The notes under the pieces are model-generated. The model was not told where the DNA came from. It saw only the letters and a list, made by a program, of their open reading frames with translations, and did no database searches. A stretch of 64,000 nucleotides of DNA from Filosporella fistucella (taxonomy: Eukaryota; Ascomycota; Leotiomycetes; Helotiales): assembly GCA_030077755.1 (NCBI GenBank), contig JAQJZZ010000010.1, forward strand, positions 2,170,001 through 2,234,000, read 5' to 3'. Position 1 is the stretch's first letter. Each line of letters begins with the position of its first letter. This document shows positions 1 through 10,029 of this stretch, piece by piece. A program made the translations under genes and the position numbers.

Positions 1-381
1 AATCTCAGCGAGTTGGCCACCGTTGCGACAACAAAGGCTGAGAGTAAGGAGCCGGTGTCTTCGAAAACTTCTCCAAATGAGGCTCCAGTTCACGCAGAAG
101 GTTCAATTATTCAGAAAGCGACGGATACAAAGCAGGCTGTTCTTCAACTAGCCGCCTTTCTAGAATCGCTACCATCCAGCGGCGAAATACCAACACCACC
201 TATTCCTTCTAAATCCGCAGTGACAGATAGCATCACTACTACCGATGCATTTTCTGCTGAGTCAGAAGCTCTCAAAGTCGATATTCCTGATGAGGAATTC
301 AGTGTGCTTTCTCTGTCTTCAGGCAGCAACACTGTCTCGCCAGTTAGTACAGAGAGTGACATGACTGATTATAGAAATTAG
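1..381 (+). CDS. C-terminal end of an unidentified Ser/Thr-rich protein (partial)
   Basis: The reading frame is open from the first base of the window to a TAG ending at 381, so only the last 126 codons are visible. The visible part is rich in Ser, Thr, Pro and acidic residues, has no predicted membrane segment and no motif I recognise. It looks like a disordered tail. The tail ends in a short Asp/Tyr/Arg/Asn stretch. I see no splice sites in it. The function cannot be judged without the upstream sequence. Confidence 0.6.
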   Translation, partial: NLSELATVATTKAESKEPVSSKTSPNEAPVHAEGSIIQKATDTKQAVLQLAAFLESLPSSGEIPTPPIPSKSAVTDSITTTDAFSAESEALKVDIPDEEFSVLSLSSGSNTVSPVSTESDMTDYRN

Positions 382-950
382 TCAGAAGTACATATGGAGA
401 AAATACAGAGCGGAGAGATACTTCAGGTATGGTGGGCAATCTGCGTGCATCTTTTTATTGCCTGACCTTCTCTAAAATGTACAATAGAAGAATGGTTTGA
501 AAAACACTTCACTGGAAATGCCTTCGTGATACAATCGCGATGAACTGAATGTACCAGATGAGGGCGATATAGATTCTTGCTAATTTTGTGCAATTCGAGT
601 TGGGACATTTCCCAAAAATCGATTTGGATTTGGTAAGATTAGCCGATTTATACAATGAGCACCTTATATGATACTTTCATAATGTGAGGGAGAACCACAC
701 TGACAAACTACCCCAGATCGCATCCAGACAATACCAACTAGCCATGTGCTGACCTGTAACATATCATCTCGAGTAAGAAGCAATATCCATACTAATACGG
801 AGGTTTTAACTTTTTGAATTTCCTATACCAGCCATAAACGCCATCGACTGATCATTCAACCCACAAACAGAGCGAGCCATGCCAGCCCAAAATATGATAC
901 ACGCCCTACCACGTATCTTGTCTATCCAAGCAGCAATCCACATGCCCACT
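382..950. other. Intergenic, no gene seen
   Basis: This stretch lies between the end of the partial upstream gene and the 3' end of NHP2, which is read from the other strand. Short open frames occur on both strands but lack start context, splice sites or recognisable motifs. It probably contains the two converging 3' ends. Confidence 0.5.
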
Positions 951-1715
951 TCAAACTCTCACGTTCCTCCCCTCTTTCTCCACAACCTTTACCAGCTCCT
1001 TGTAAACCTCTTTAAAGTCCTCTTCCCCTTCTATCGTCTCGTCCTTCTTCTTTCCCTGTCGCTCTGCGCTCACCATCACTACACTGGTTGGTCTCTTGGT
1101 GTTTCCTGCTGCACCGAGTTCTGCACGCGAAGTTACGAAGATATATGGAACGTTGTGGTCTTCGCACAGGACGGGAATGTGGGAGATGACGTCCATGGGT
1201 GAGATGTCTGCTGCGAGGATAACGACACCGGGGAAGCTGGCAGAGGATTGCACGCCTTGGGGAGATTTTCGAAGGGCTTTGACGACCTCTTTGACACCGC
1301 GTTTTAGGGTTTTGTTTTTCGCAGCTGTAATTCCTTAATTAGCTTCTGGACTCCCTCTTTAGGTGCAATAGGAACATAATTGCAGGTTTCGTGCAGGAGG
1401 AGACTTACCTTTTTTAACACCTTTCAACACCTTCTTCGTGACTTTTTCATCTGCAAGCGGGTTCGCGAATGGCACCAAAGCTCCTACAGGCTTCACCAAT
1501 ACAACGACATCTTTCCCAGATTCCTCAGTGATCACCATTTTAACCTCCTCATCCTCCTTCGGCGCCGCCTTAGCTACCTCCTCGATCGCCGCAGCAATAT
1601 TATCCCCATTAAGCTTGCTCTTCTTGTCCTTCTTGCTTTTCTTCACGCCATCACTCTCGCTGCGCTTTTCCTTCTTCTCCTTCTTGTCGCGCTTCTCGGA
1701 TCTTTCTTTGCCCAT
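951..1715 (-). CDS. NHP2: H/ACA snoRNP protein Nhp2 (L7Ae family)
   Basis: Nhp2 binds H/ACA guide RNAs in the nucleolus with Cbf5, Nop10 and Gar1, for rRNA pseudouridylation and pre-rRNA processing. The model is complement(join(951..1324,1409..1715)), 226 aa. An 84-bp intron (GTAAGT..ACAG) interrupts codon 103, and splicing joins KGVKKA to AKNKTLKRGVKEV, the typical L7Ae RNA-binding entry. The C-terminal half carries the L7Ae core: ILAADISPMDVISHIPVLCE, then VPYIFV and the S/TR-x-ELG-A-A turn. The first ~45 residues are a Lys/Glu/Ser-rich tail; long basic N-terminal tails are common in filamentous fungal Nhp2. The ATG at 1715 is the only one before the conserved part. UTP7 and TSR1 lie 3-7 kb away and also serve ribosome assembly. 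Identification is firm; the tail length is less certain. Confidence 0.9.
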
Positions 1716-3375
1716 CTTGAATTTTTGGTGTAGGAGGTGTGGGGAGGGCGATTGAGCTGCGTTCGAGAATGCGATTTTCGTCGACGAGGTCTGAAAAATG
1801 TTCGAGGGAACTTCGAAATTATTTTGGCGCTAAGCTTATCGGGGCTGGCTAGATTGGGTTTAGCGTTTATTGATAACCTCCTCGATTAAAGCAAGACAAC
1901 CTCGACAACGTCTGTTGTTTGGATCGACGAGGATTTTTAAAGCAGTATATTGCAACGACCGTGAAACAATTCTGTCATTCCTAATTCTATTGTTCAGCTT
2001 CAGGTCTGAGTAGATCCGAAAAAGTTTGCAATTTTTACCCATTGACAACTCCCACTTAGTCGGAATTGGAAGGTCAACATGCGACTACTTTCCAAAGAGA
2101 GAAGAATTGATCAGGCGTTAAAGCAACATGATTGCAAGTTCTTTCACGTCTGGCAAGTTTTTTGGGCCTAAGATCTGCTGTCTGACGACTTTCATGTCTA
2201 AGAATTGAGCGGTTGATGTGTGCGCTATTTTGTCTAATATGTTTTTATTGCGCGTCGATCAAATTCTTGAATTTATGATTGAAAGGGACTGTTCATCAAT
2301 TGTTTTGATAGATTGGAGCACTTAGACTAGAGAAGCCATCTGCAGCCTAGACTGTCGTTGAAATCACACAATTGGCTCCTTATGGCGGTTGCATTGTTCC
2401 AGTAGTTTGATCTGATGCTCCTCCTTCAGTCGATAGACCTTGATGGAAAGGCTGATACACTGCTGAAATTTCGAAGTTGAGATTCCACCTGATGCAATGA
2501 ACTATGCTTGATATTTCAAATTAGCCAGCCTCGAATGACATTGACGGGGGGAGAGGTGGCTGGAGACAACACCTGAGATACAGACAACCATCTCACATAC
2601 CATGAATTTATCAGCTTGCTGTGCTGTACGAAAGCATCTGACTTTCCAATTATAATATGTGATAGGCCCATCTACTTTCACTACCCGATTCGACGCCGCT
2701 TTACCCGCCTGAGTCGCCGGTTGGTAAACCTCCCCTCCAAGTAAGTTTAACTCTAGATTCATTTCTGGCAAACAAAACTAACACAAAAAACAGTCCTCCT
2801 CCAAACAACAAAGATCCTGGGTTCGAGTCATTTGCCCCCTAGCGGCCGGCGGAAAAAATCTCCCGTGCCTGAAAAATGGCGCAGGGGGTTCTTGATTAAC
2901 GGACCCCGCGAAGCAATTCGAGGAGATCATCAAGTTTTGCCATTTCTCTCTTTTGGAGTTTCGATATATATTTTTGGTATTACTTTCGCCCCTGCACGCT
3001 TGGGAGCGAACGCGATTGCGAATGCGGTAACTTCTCAATTCCTCCTTTAGGCTGCACAAATCACCAATCAGCGGCATGATCTTTAGAAAGATTTATAGCA
3101 CGGAGCATCATCTGGAAGCAGGCCTTCATCCTCTCTGCACTTGTTTGCGAATGCGAACACTCCAATAAAGTGGCTGCCAGTCTTTTGCATGATGCACGAG
3201 GTGGACCTTGCCTATACGAATTCCGTAGTCGCGAATGATTGATAGCGAGGTTGATATTCTTCATGTCACTCCGCATCTTATTTGTCGTGTCGTTACAATC
3301 ATCCAATGAAGATTAGTCTCTCAACTCATGCCTGCTCAACAGCCATCTTGCTGGTACAGGACTCTCTCGAGGTTG
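1716..3375. other. Long intergenic region, no convincing gene
   Basis: About 1.7 kb upstream of NHP2 and of the secreted-peptide gene. Several frames of 60-100 codons exist on the minus strand (for example 2502-2771 and 3061-3306), but they have poor starts, odd composition and no domain. Around 2815-2835 there is a GGTTCGAGTC stretch like a tRNA B box, but the flanking bases do not pair into a T arm and no acceptor stem is present. Confidence 0.45.
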
Positions 3376-3383
3376 TATAAATA
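3376..3383 (+). promoter_or_regulatory. TATA box of the small secreted-peptide gene
   Basis: TATAAATA lies 105 bp upstream of the ATG at 3488. It is followed by a pyrimidine-rich leader and a CCAAA-type start context. This arrangement is common for strongly expressed fungal genes. Confidence 0.5.
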
Positions 3384-3487
3384 TCACCTCTCTGCTTCTC
3401 TAATTCCATCTTCCCCAGACATACCTATCCCTCACTTATAATTTCCAACGAGATCCCGAAACTTCACCGTCCAAATCCCACGCCAAA

Positions 3488-3764
3488 ATGCAATTCACGT
3501 CTGTCATCATCACCCTTGCTGTCCTCAGCTCCTCGGTCTTTGCAGCTCCGGCACCCAATGCTGAAGTGTAAGTTATACCTTCTGTCTCCATTTTTGCCCG
3601 GAATATACGTCGAGTGTCAGACTAAGAACGACATTAGAATCGAAGCTCGAGTCCCGCTGCCTATGCCTGCCCCGAATGCGGAAGTGACATATATTGATTT
3701 GGACGGGTTGACTAGACGCTGTATCTTCTGTGTATCTTGCCCATGGAAGCCTGGACAGTGTTAG
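3488..3764 (+). CDS. Small secreted peptide precursor with dibasic (Kex2-type) site and Cys-rich tail
   Basis: The model is join(3488..3567,3638..3764), 68 aa. A 70-bp intron (GTAAGT..TTAG) splits codon 27. Residues 1-19 form a clean signal peptide ending in VFA. The mature part begins APAPNAEV, and the motif PAPNAEV recurs about 17 residues later, flanked by Glu-Ala and Ala-Glu dipeptides. A Thr-Arg-Arg site then precedes the last 14 residues, which contain four cysteines and end in CPWKPGQC. Signal peptide, dipeptide-rich spacer, dibasic site and a short C-terminal peptide match the plan of Kex2-processed precursors. The C-x(2-3)-[RK]-P-G-Q-C core recalls ascomycete alpha-type pheromones, but there is only one copy and the cysteine spacing differs. 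A TATA box lies upstream. It could instead be an effector-like peptide. I see no database-level family. Confidence 0.6.
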
Positions 3765-4239
3765 ATGTTGAATACAAGAACATCTTCGAGAGATGGAGGT
3801 CATCGGAATTTCATGAGGTGAGGGTGCCGGATTTGCAGATGAGAGGTGTTAAAGTAAAGAAAACAGTCTTTTCTGCCATGAGTTTCGTCTCGTCAATTTT
3901 ATCTTCACGTATGAATGTTATGACATACGCGTCTCAGTAGGCAGTGGTGGTGTCTATCACATGGGGAGCTGGCAATTAAGGCTTTTAGGGGCTTGAATGA
4001 AGAGTATTATAGCCATTCACCATGCACTGTCTCTTGCCCCTGAGGGTAGCATGCCAGAGTGGTCAACTCCAAATTGAACAATTGATATGCGGGAAACGAT
4101 TTGAAAGAGCTTATATAATCTGGGGAATGATCACAGTCTTAACAGAGCCATTTTGAGTTACTTTCATGACCGTACCAATCGTGTTGGGTATCTAACGCCT
4201 CTCATTCCTTCAAGGTCTGCATACAACGATACTTTAACA
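3765..4239. other. Intergenic, no gene seen
   Basis: The stretch lies between the convergent 3' ends of the peptide gene and UTP7. A short open frame at 3737-3940 overlaps the peptide gene out of frame and has no support. No repeats or RNA genes are evident. Confidence 0.5.
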
Positions 4240-6017
4240 CTAATTACCACCTTTCTTTGCGAATCTTCCCAAAGCAGGACCAAGATCTTCCTGTGCTTCC
4301 TTTAGACGCTGCTGATGCTTCTCCGACTGTGCTTTCCTCAACTCCTCGATTCTAAGTCTCTTCTCGTCAATAATGTTCTTGGTTCCCTTTTTCCGCAGGA
4401 ATTTCCTCAACGAACTATTCTTGCCTCGTCCTCTGTTCTTGATATCCGCCACGGGATCAACTGGTCTCTTGTCTAGATCCTTATCAGTTTTTTGCTGTTC
4501 AGCTGATCTGAGATCTAGATTTCCGATGTAATCCGGATTGAGCGAGATCATCTCAGGCTGTAATTTGTTGAGTAGGGAGCGAACTTCTGCCTCTTGTCTC
4601 TGCTTAGTATTTTCGTATGGGTTGATTTCTTGTGCGTCGAAATTTGGTTCTCCAGCACCTGGTACAATAATAGACGAGAACCCGGCATTGTGCGACACAC
4701 CCAGCAGATCCTCGAACGGACACCATCTGACACGTTCTATCCGCTTCCCTTCGCCGCCCCAAGCCATATATGGGCTTTGTATCTTTTCCTGCTCCAAGGA
4801 AGATTTTGAGAATAACCCTCGCCATATCGAAGTCTGCGTGCCCCATCCAACGGCAGTCAGGCCCCGATCTGAAATGGCAACTGATGTTGCTGGTTGCCTT
4901 GTGAAGTAGCTGTTTACTTCCTTGAACATTCGAATATCCCAAACTGACATTTTCATGTCCTGACCTGTGGAAACCATGTACCTACCTTCCCGGTCAACTG
5001 CGAGCGCTCGAACTGGACCTCGATGTGCAAGCAGTTTCACTAATGGCTCTGTTGAATTTGGCGACCAAAGTGTGACTGTGCCATTTTGGTGGCCCATGTG
5101 AAGAATTGCGTTTTGCGGATTTTGTGTGAAAGCAGTCGGAGACCCCATACGAGTGGGAATTTCGATGACCATCTGACCGGTTGAAACATCCTGATATTTC
5201 AAATACCCTGCATTTCCCTGCAATTGATTAGAAACTTGAAAGTATAGGAGAGGTAGGGTACTTACCACTGTCGCTAACAAATAATGGTATGGGAGGAACT
5301 CCATATTTGTGACCTCGATATGCTTTTTCAAACAGTGTATTTCCACACCTGCCCGGTCATAGATGTACACGTATTTCTTTTGTGCGACGGCAAATAACTG
5401 ATTATTGTGCAGCCATTTTGCATCCCTCACTGTCTCTCCAAGCTGCAATTCGCAGCCCAACTTCCCTTCCCGCCAATCCATCGTTGCAACATGACCTTTC
5501 CTACCGGCAAGCAACAACTCTCTACCATTTCTTGTATAATCAAACATATACGGGCCGAGAGTATCCAGTTTCAGGTCGAACCTTTTCTTCGCCGCTTCTA
5601 TGGGAACATCCGCAACTATTTCATCTTGGCGGACCTTGTATGTTCGTTCCAAATCGTTTTCGGGCTCTAAAAACCCCTCCGTGTTCTCATTGAGGATTTC
5701 CGCATCCTTTGCTCTTAGCACGGCGGTCTGATTTTTACTCTCGAGAGATTTTAAATTCGCTCGAAGCTTTTTGTCCTTGATTCCCTTTACTATAAATAAG
5801 GTATTAGCAATCGCACATGAGATTAAGTACCCCATAGGTTTGACTGACAAGGGATCTTCCTTCCTCGTCCATATGCCTTCTCTGCCTCTCTTCTCCTCCT
5901 GATTTGAGCTTCATCAGGTCCCGTCGCTGTCAAATCCATTCTCTGCCTTTTGATTGGGATAGCGCCATTGAAATGCTGTACAGCCCCACTCGGTGCATCT
6001 TCCAGATCCAGCTCCAT
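4240..6017 (-). CDS. UTP7: U3 snoRNP / SSU processome protein Utp7 (WDR46 family)
   Basis: Utp7 is a WD40 protein of the nucleolar small-subunit processome needed for 18S rRNA maturation. The model is complement(join(4240..5217,5266..5789,5849..6017)), 556 aa. Intron 1 (59 bp, GTCAGT..ATAG) joins GRGRKIP to LKGIKDKKLR. Intron 2 (48 bp, GTAAGT..GCAG) is a multiple of three with no stop, so reading through it would insert 16 spurious residues into LLATVGNAGYLKY. The WD repeats span roughly residues 150-400, including MGHQNGTVTLWSPN and STGQDMKMSVWDIRMF. The tail holds the BING4-type C-terminal region and ends in basic coiled-coil sequence with KFLRKKGTKNIIDEK. I chose the ATG at 6017 because the frame upstream has no other ATG. 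It is transcribed divergently from TSR1. Confidence 0.93.
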
Positions 6018-6313
6018 GGTGACCAAAGATTGCAGGCAGGGTTAATAAATTATTTGTTGTCAGGCAGCCGGTCGCAGTAATCACAGAGTGGCTTGTGGAG
6101 TCGTGATATAAGAGTGCTGTTTTCGATGCTGATCTGAACTTTTTTAGTGCCAAGACCTTCCGATAAGCGATAAGCGCACAAAAAAAGTTCGTCCCTCCCC
6201 CACATTTTCCCAGCGCATCATATGGCAAGTTATGACAATTAAATTTCTACATTTTCAAAAAATCCAATCTGGCGTCGATACCTTTTAGATTCAAAGTCGG
6301 AGGCAACGGCAAT
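6018..6313. promoter_or_regulatory. Shared divergent promoter of UTP7 and TSR1
   Basis: Only 296 bp separate the two start codons, so both ribosome-assembly genes must share this region. It contains A/T tracts and GATAAGCGATAAGCGC-like sequence. I do not see clear copies of the yeast RRPE or PAC elements. Co-regulation is inferred from the arrangement. Confidence 0.55.
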
Positions 6314-8796
6314 ATGCCTTCAAGCGTGGCATCTCACTCGCACAGGAGCACAACCAAGGTTTCTCACAAATCTTTCAAGTCCAGGAAGACAACTAAAGGC
6401 GCATTGAAGGAGATTTCGAAAGGTTTGCATCTGGCAGGTTATCCATGATACTTTACTGATGCTTTGTAGGAAAACTGGCAGATCTGAGCCACAGAAAGAC
6501 CCCGCATCAGCAGCTCATGTCTAAATTCGATCGTCGAAATCAAGCACGACAGAAGCAACTCAACAAGCACAAGGAGCATTTGAGGGAGACGAATGTTTTT
6601 GCTGGGCGTGATGGTGCCCCCAGAATAGTTGCAATAATACCCCTCTGCGAAGATGGGGATGCGGCTGCCGCTGTGCGCAGTCTCAATGGCAGTCTAGATA
6701 TCGAAATTGAAGTACCCGAAGAAGGATTTACACGTACAGATATCGACCGATTTAAGCAGAAAGTTCAATACGTGATACTGAAACGAGATCTTCTGGCTTG
6801 TTTGGATGCTGGAAGAGTAGCGGACTTTGTTATATTCATCTTGTCACCAGACCAAGAGGTGGACGCACTGGGAGAGCTTATCATTCGAAGTGTTGAAAGT
6901 CAAGGGTTATCCACACTCATGACTGTGGTTCAGGGATTGGATAAAGTTGAACCTCCTAAGAGAAGGCCACAGGTTCTTTCTTCGTTGAAATCATATGTCA
7001 CACATTTCCATCCGGACCAGGAGAAAGTACACAATCTGGACTCCAGGCAAGAGGTCGCAAACCTTATGCGCTCATTATGTACAACAACACCGAAAGGTGT
7101 AAGATGGCGAGAGGAAAGAAGCTGGATGTTGGTAGACGAAGTGAGGTGGCCTGAGAGCGAGCAGGAGAACGTTGTATTGACGGGGGTGGTGAGGGGGAAA
7201 GGTTTGAAAGCCGACAGATTGGTCCAAGTTGGAGATTGGGGCGATTTCCAGATCGAGAAAATCACTGCAGCTCCATTGGCAACCAAAAAGAGAAAGAACG
7301 ACGAGATGACTGTCGACGAAATCCTTGAGGAGAAAGTTCTTGAGTTGCCAACAGAAGACCAAGATGATCTTGCTGATCTGGCGCCGGAGGAAATAGTGAT
7401 GGAGGACGACATTGATGCGACTCTGTCTGTTGCGACAACAGAAAAGAGAGGAGTACTTTTGGACGATCATCACTATTTCTCAGACGACGAGACACATCTA
7501 CCTTCTATTCCCAAGAGATTGCCAAAAGGAACTTCAGCTTATCAAGCTGCATGGTTCCTGGGGGACAATTTCTCCGATTCGGGTTCAGATCTAGAGGACT
7601 ACGACGAACAGGGTGACATCTCAATGGAAACTGCAGCATTGCCGCAAGATGGGGTTGAAGGATTTGCCCCACGCGAGCCGACAGAATTTGCTCCGACTGA
7701 ATACGCAAAATCGGAAATGTTTCTTGACCCAAATCCAGATGATGAAGCAGAAGCAGAGCAACTTGCTGCATTCAGGAATCGTAATATTGACGAGGCTGAG
7801 GAGGATCGAGAATTTCCTGACGAGATAGAGTTACATCCTCACGTCCTTGCGCGTGAGAGATTAGCAAAGTATCGTGGATTGAAGAGTTTACGCTCAAGTC
7901 GCTGGGAAGAGGACGAGGACCGAGCTTACGAGCCCGAAGATTGGAAAAGGCTGCTTCAGGTGGCAGAGTACAAGTCAGCAAGAAGCGCAGCTACTCGAGA
8001 GGCATTGGTTGGCGGTGTTCCAGCCGGGACACGAGTTCACATACATCTTCGAAATGTTCCTTCTTCGCTACAAGCATCATATATCCCATCTCGTCCGCTC
8101 AATCTATTCTCCTTATTACGACATGAGCACAAGAAAGCTGTTGTAAATTTCAACTTCAATCTCAGCTCTGACTACACATCACCAGTAAAGTCAAAAGAAG
8201 AAATCATCATTCAATGTGGTCCTCGAAGATTTGTCATAAATCCATTGTTCTCACAGGGTGGTACGACACAGAACGATGTCCACAAATTCGATCGGTATAT
8301 ACACCCCGGTGGAACTGCCACTGCTACATTCGTGGCACCACTTACCTGGGGATCTGTGCCAACACTGTTCTTCAAGCGACCAGTCGCAGATGAGGACACG
8401 GCAGATGAAGAGGTTTCGAAGCTTCCTCTGATTCTGTTGGGGACAGGAACATCCCTACCACCGTCATCATCCCGCATTATTGCCAAGCGTATCATTCTCA
8501 CCGGACACCCTTACAAGATTCACAAGAAGCTTGTCACAATCAGATACATGTTTTTCAACCGTGAAGATGTGGAGTGGTTTAAGGCGTTGCAGCTGTGGAC
8601 GAAGAGAGGTAGAAGTGGCTTCATCAAGGAGAGTTTGGGTACCCACGGATATTTCAAGGCTACGTTTGATGGGAAAATCAATCCTCAGGATTCTGTTGGT
8701 GTCAGTTTGTACAAGAGGATGTGGCCGAGGAACGCACGGCCGTTTAGTGCCGTTGAGGAGATTGAGGGTGAAAAGGATGTTGCAATGGAGATCTAA
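6314..8796 (+). CDS. TSR1: Ribosome biogenesis protein Tsr1 (Bms1/Tsr1 family)
   Basis: Tsr1 is a GTPase-like but non-hydrolysing factor that acts on pre-40S particles. The model is join(6314..6422,6470..8796), 811 aa, close to the family's usual ~800. Exon 1 gives the basic N-terminus with RSTTKVSHKSFKSRKTTKGALK, shown here only in part of its function as a nucleolar signal. A 47-bp intron (GTTTGC..GTAG) splits a Gly codon and leads into KLADLSHRKTPHQQ. An acidic central segment follows, roughly residues 270-480. The C-terminal half has the Bms1/Tsr1 domain with TRVHIHLRNVP, FNFNLSSDY, IIQCGPRRFVINPLFSQ, ILTGHPYKIHKKLVTIRYMF and the final SLYKRMWPRNARPF. There is no complete Walker A motif, as expected for Tsr1. 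The donor GTTTGC is weak, but the frame is only kept with it. Confidence 0.93.
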
Positions 8797-9326
8797 GTGT
8801 TCATTGGTAGAGGCGTTCGTGGTAGATAGCGAGTCGAATTTCTGTAGAGACTACCAAATAAAATGGTCAGATTTCTGTCAATCATTCATGAGAGACCACT
8901 GCGTGACACCTGATCTATATAAATCTACGTTGTACGATCGCCAGTCAAGATCATGATGTACTTGTATACAGCAACACAGTGATTTTTTTACAATTTGTGT
9001 CTAGTTGGAATCCAAAGGAAAATTTGCGGAAACCACCCAGCACTTTCGCTGGTACTCCACTTTCATAAATTATAACCAATAATGATGAGAAAACTTTTAC
9101 GTGATAGTCGACTAAAAATTAGTGTATGATTTAGTCATTCACGTTTTTTAGCAAGGCTGAATCTTTTCCACACCTCTGGGTTTACTTTAAAGTGAAACCT
9201 TATATATTAAACGTTGAGGTCATGACTACGTATATTATTAGCATTCAGCGTTGCAGGATTCCTAACAAATTTGGCGCAGTGGCCAGAAGTAGTGGTTTTG
9301 GTCTTCATTCCTTACTCCAGATTGTT
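8797..9326. other. Intergenic, AT-rich
   Basis: This follows the 3' end of TSR1. A TSR1-shadow frame runs to 8956. After that the sequence is AT-rich, with T tracts and no feature I can support. Confidence 0.45.
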
Positions 9327-9713
9327 ATGACTTTTAGCATGATCCGAACTCTTATCGTTTTCATCACCTTGATATTTTCAGCGGCTGCTCCGCCTCCATG
9401 TCGGTAGTAAGTTTGGTACGCTAACTAAATAGTTTCGGGCTTTTCTGCGAGTGCAAAACAACTCCGATAGATAGTCAATTAACTATTCTTCAGCCCCCAT
9501 AGATTTATTGCACAGACATACAGAGTGAGAGACGAGATGTCGGAGATAGTAATACATATCATTATGATTTCTTCTTTTCGAGCCTACAACTTTTCTGCTC
9601 TTGATGAAGATATCTGTCATTGTTACGAACAACTTTCCATCTTATTACAGCCTGGGAGCGAGGCTTCGCACCTTTGCTATTCTACAGTTCTCCTAATGAA
9701 TATCACCCTCTGA
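9327..9713 (+). CDS. Possible small secreted cysteine-containing protein
   Basis: A tentative model is join(9327..9406,9494..9713), 99 aa (95 aa from the second ATG at 9339). The first exon encodes a strongly hydrophobic leader, MIRTLIVFITLIFSAAAPPPC, which looks like a signal peptide. The 87-bp intron has a GTAAGT donor, an ATTAACT branch site and a TTCAG acceptor. Splicing opens a frame of 73 codons that would otherwise start without an ATG. The mature part has four cysteines, including C-H-C, and no recognisable family. The region is AT-rich, so the frame could be chance. It is reported because splice sites and leader agree. Confidence 0.3.
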
Positions 9714-9947
9714 CAAGCAATGCTCTTCCCCATCACATGACTTTCACAGGAAGTCCAACCTCGCTACCAAAAAAAGAGCGGGGTAGCACAGCCAAGCCAC
9801 CCCACCAAAGCACTTAGTAGTAGGCTATTCCCACGCACAAAATTTGTGATGCACAGCAAAAACTTGTCGGCTGCTCATATCATGAAGCAAGAAAAGGCGA
9901 CAAAAAGGTTATCTCAGCTTTGCTGAGGGACATGAACTCATAGAATA

Positions 9948-10029
9948 CTCTCTGACGGGGAGTCGAACCCCGATCTCCCGCGCTTTGTCAAATGACAAGC
10001 GGAAATCATGACCGTTAGACCATCAAAGA
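9948..10029 (-). tRNA. tRNA-Asp(GTC) with a 10-nt intron
   Basis: The 82-nt sequence folds into a complete cloverleaf on the minus strand. The acceptor stem TCTTTGA pairs with TCAGAGA (one G-U pair). The D arm contains TGGTCTAACGGTCA and the T arm is CGGGGTTCGACTCCCCG. The anticodon arm is TCCGC-TTGTCA-[intron]-C-GCGGG, with anticodon GTC at 9996-9994 and a G discriminator. The intron TTTGACAAAG (about 9992-9983) follows position 37 as usual. Its GACAA can pair with TTGTC of the anticodon loop, the pairing expected in intron-containing pre-tRNAs. Confidence 0.85.

Noticed and set aside
2502..2771. Minus-strand frame resembling a small conserved protein
   Set aside because: Part of it (LLGGEVYQP, VVKVDGPITYYNW) looks protein-like, but I could not find a start with leader or splice sites that extend it.
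2810..2840. GGTTCGAGTC, like a tRNA B box
   Set aside because: The bases around it do not form a T stem, and there is no acceptor stem or D arm within 100 bp.
3061..3306. Minus-strand frame of 81 codons
   Set aside because: It starts from a non-ATG codon, has no recognised domain and lies in sequence that looks non-coding.
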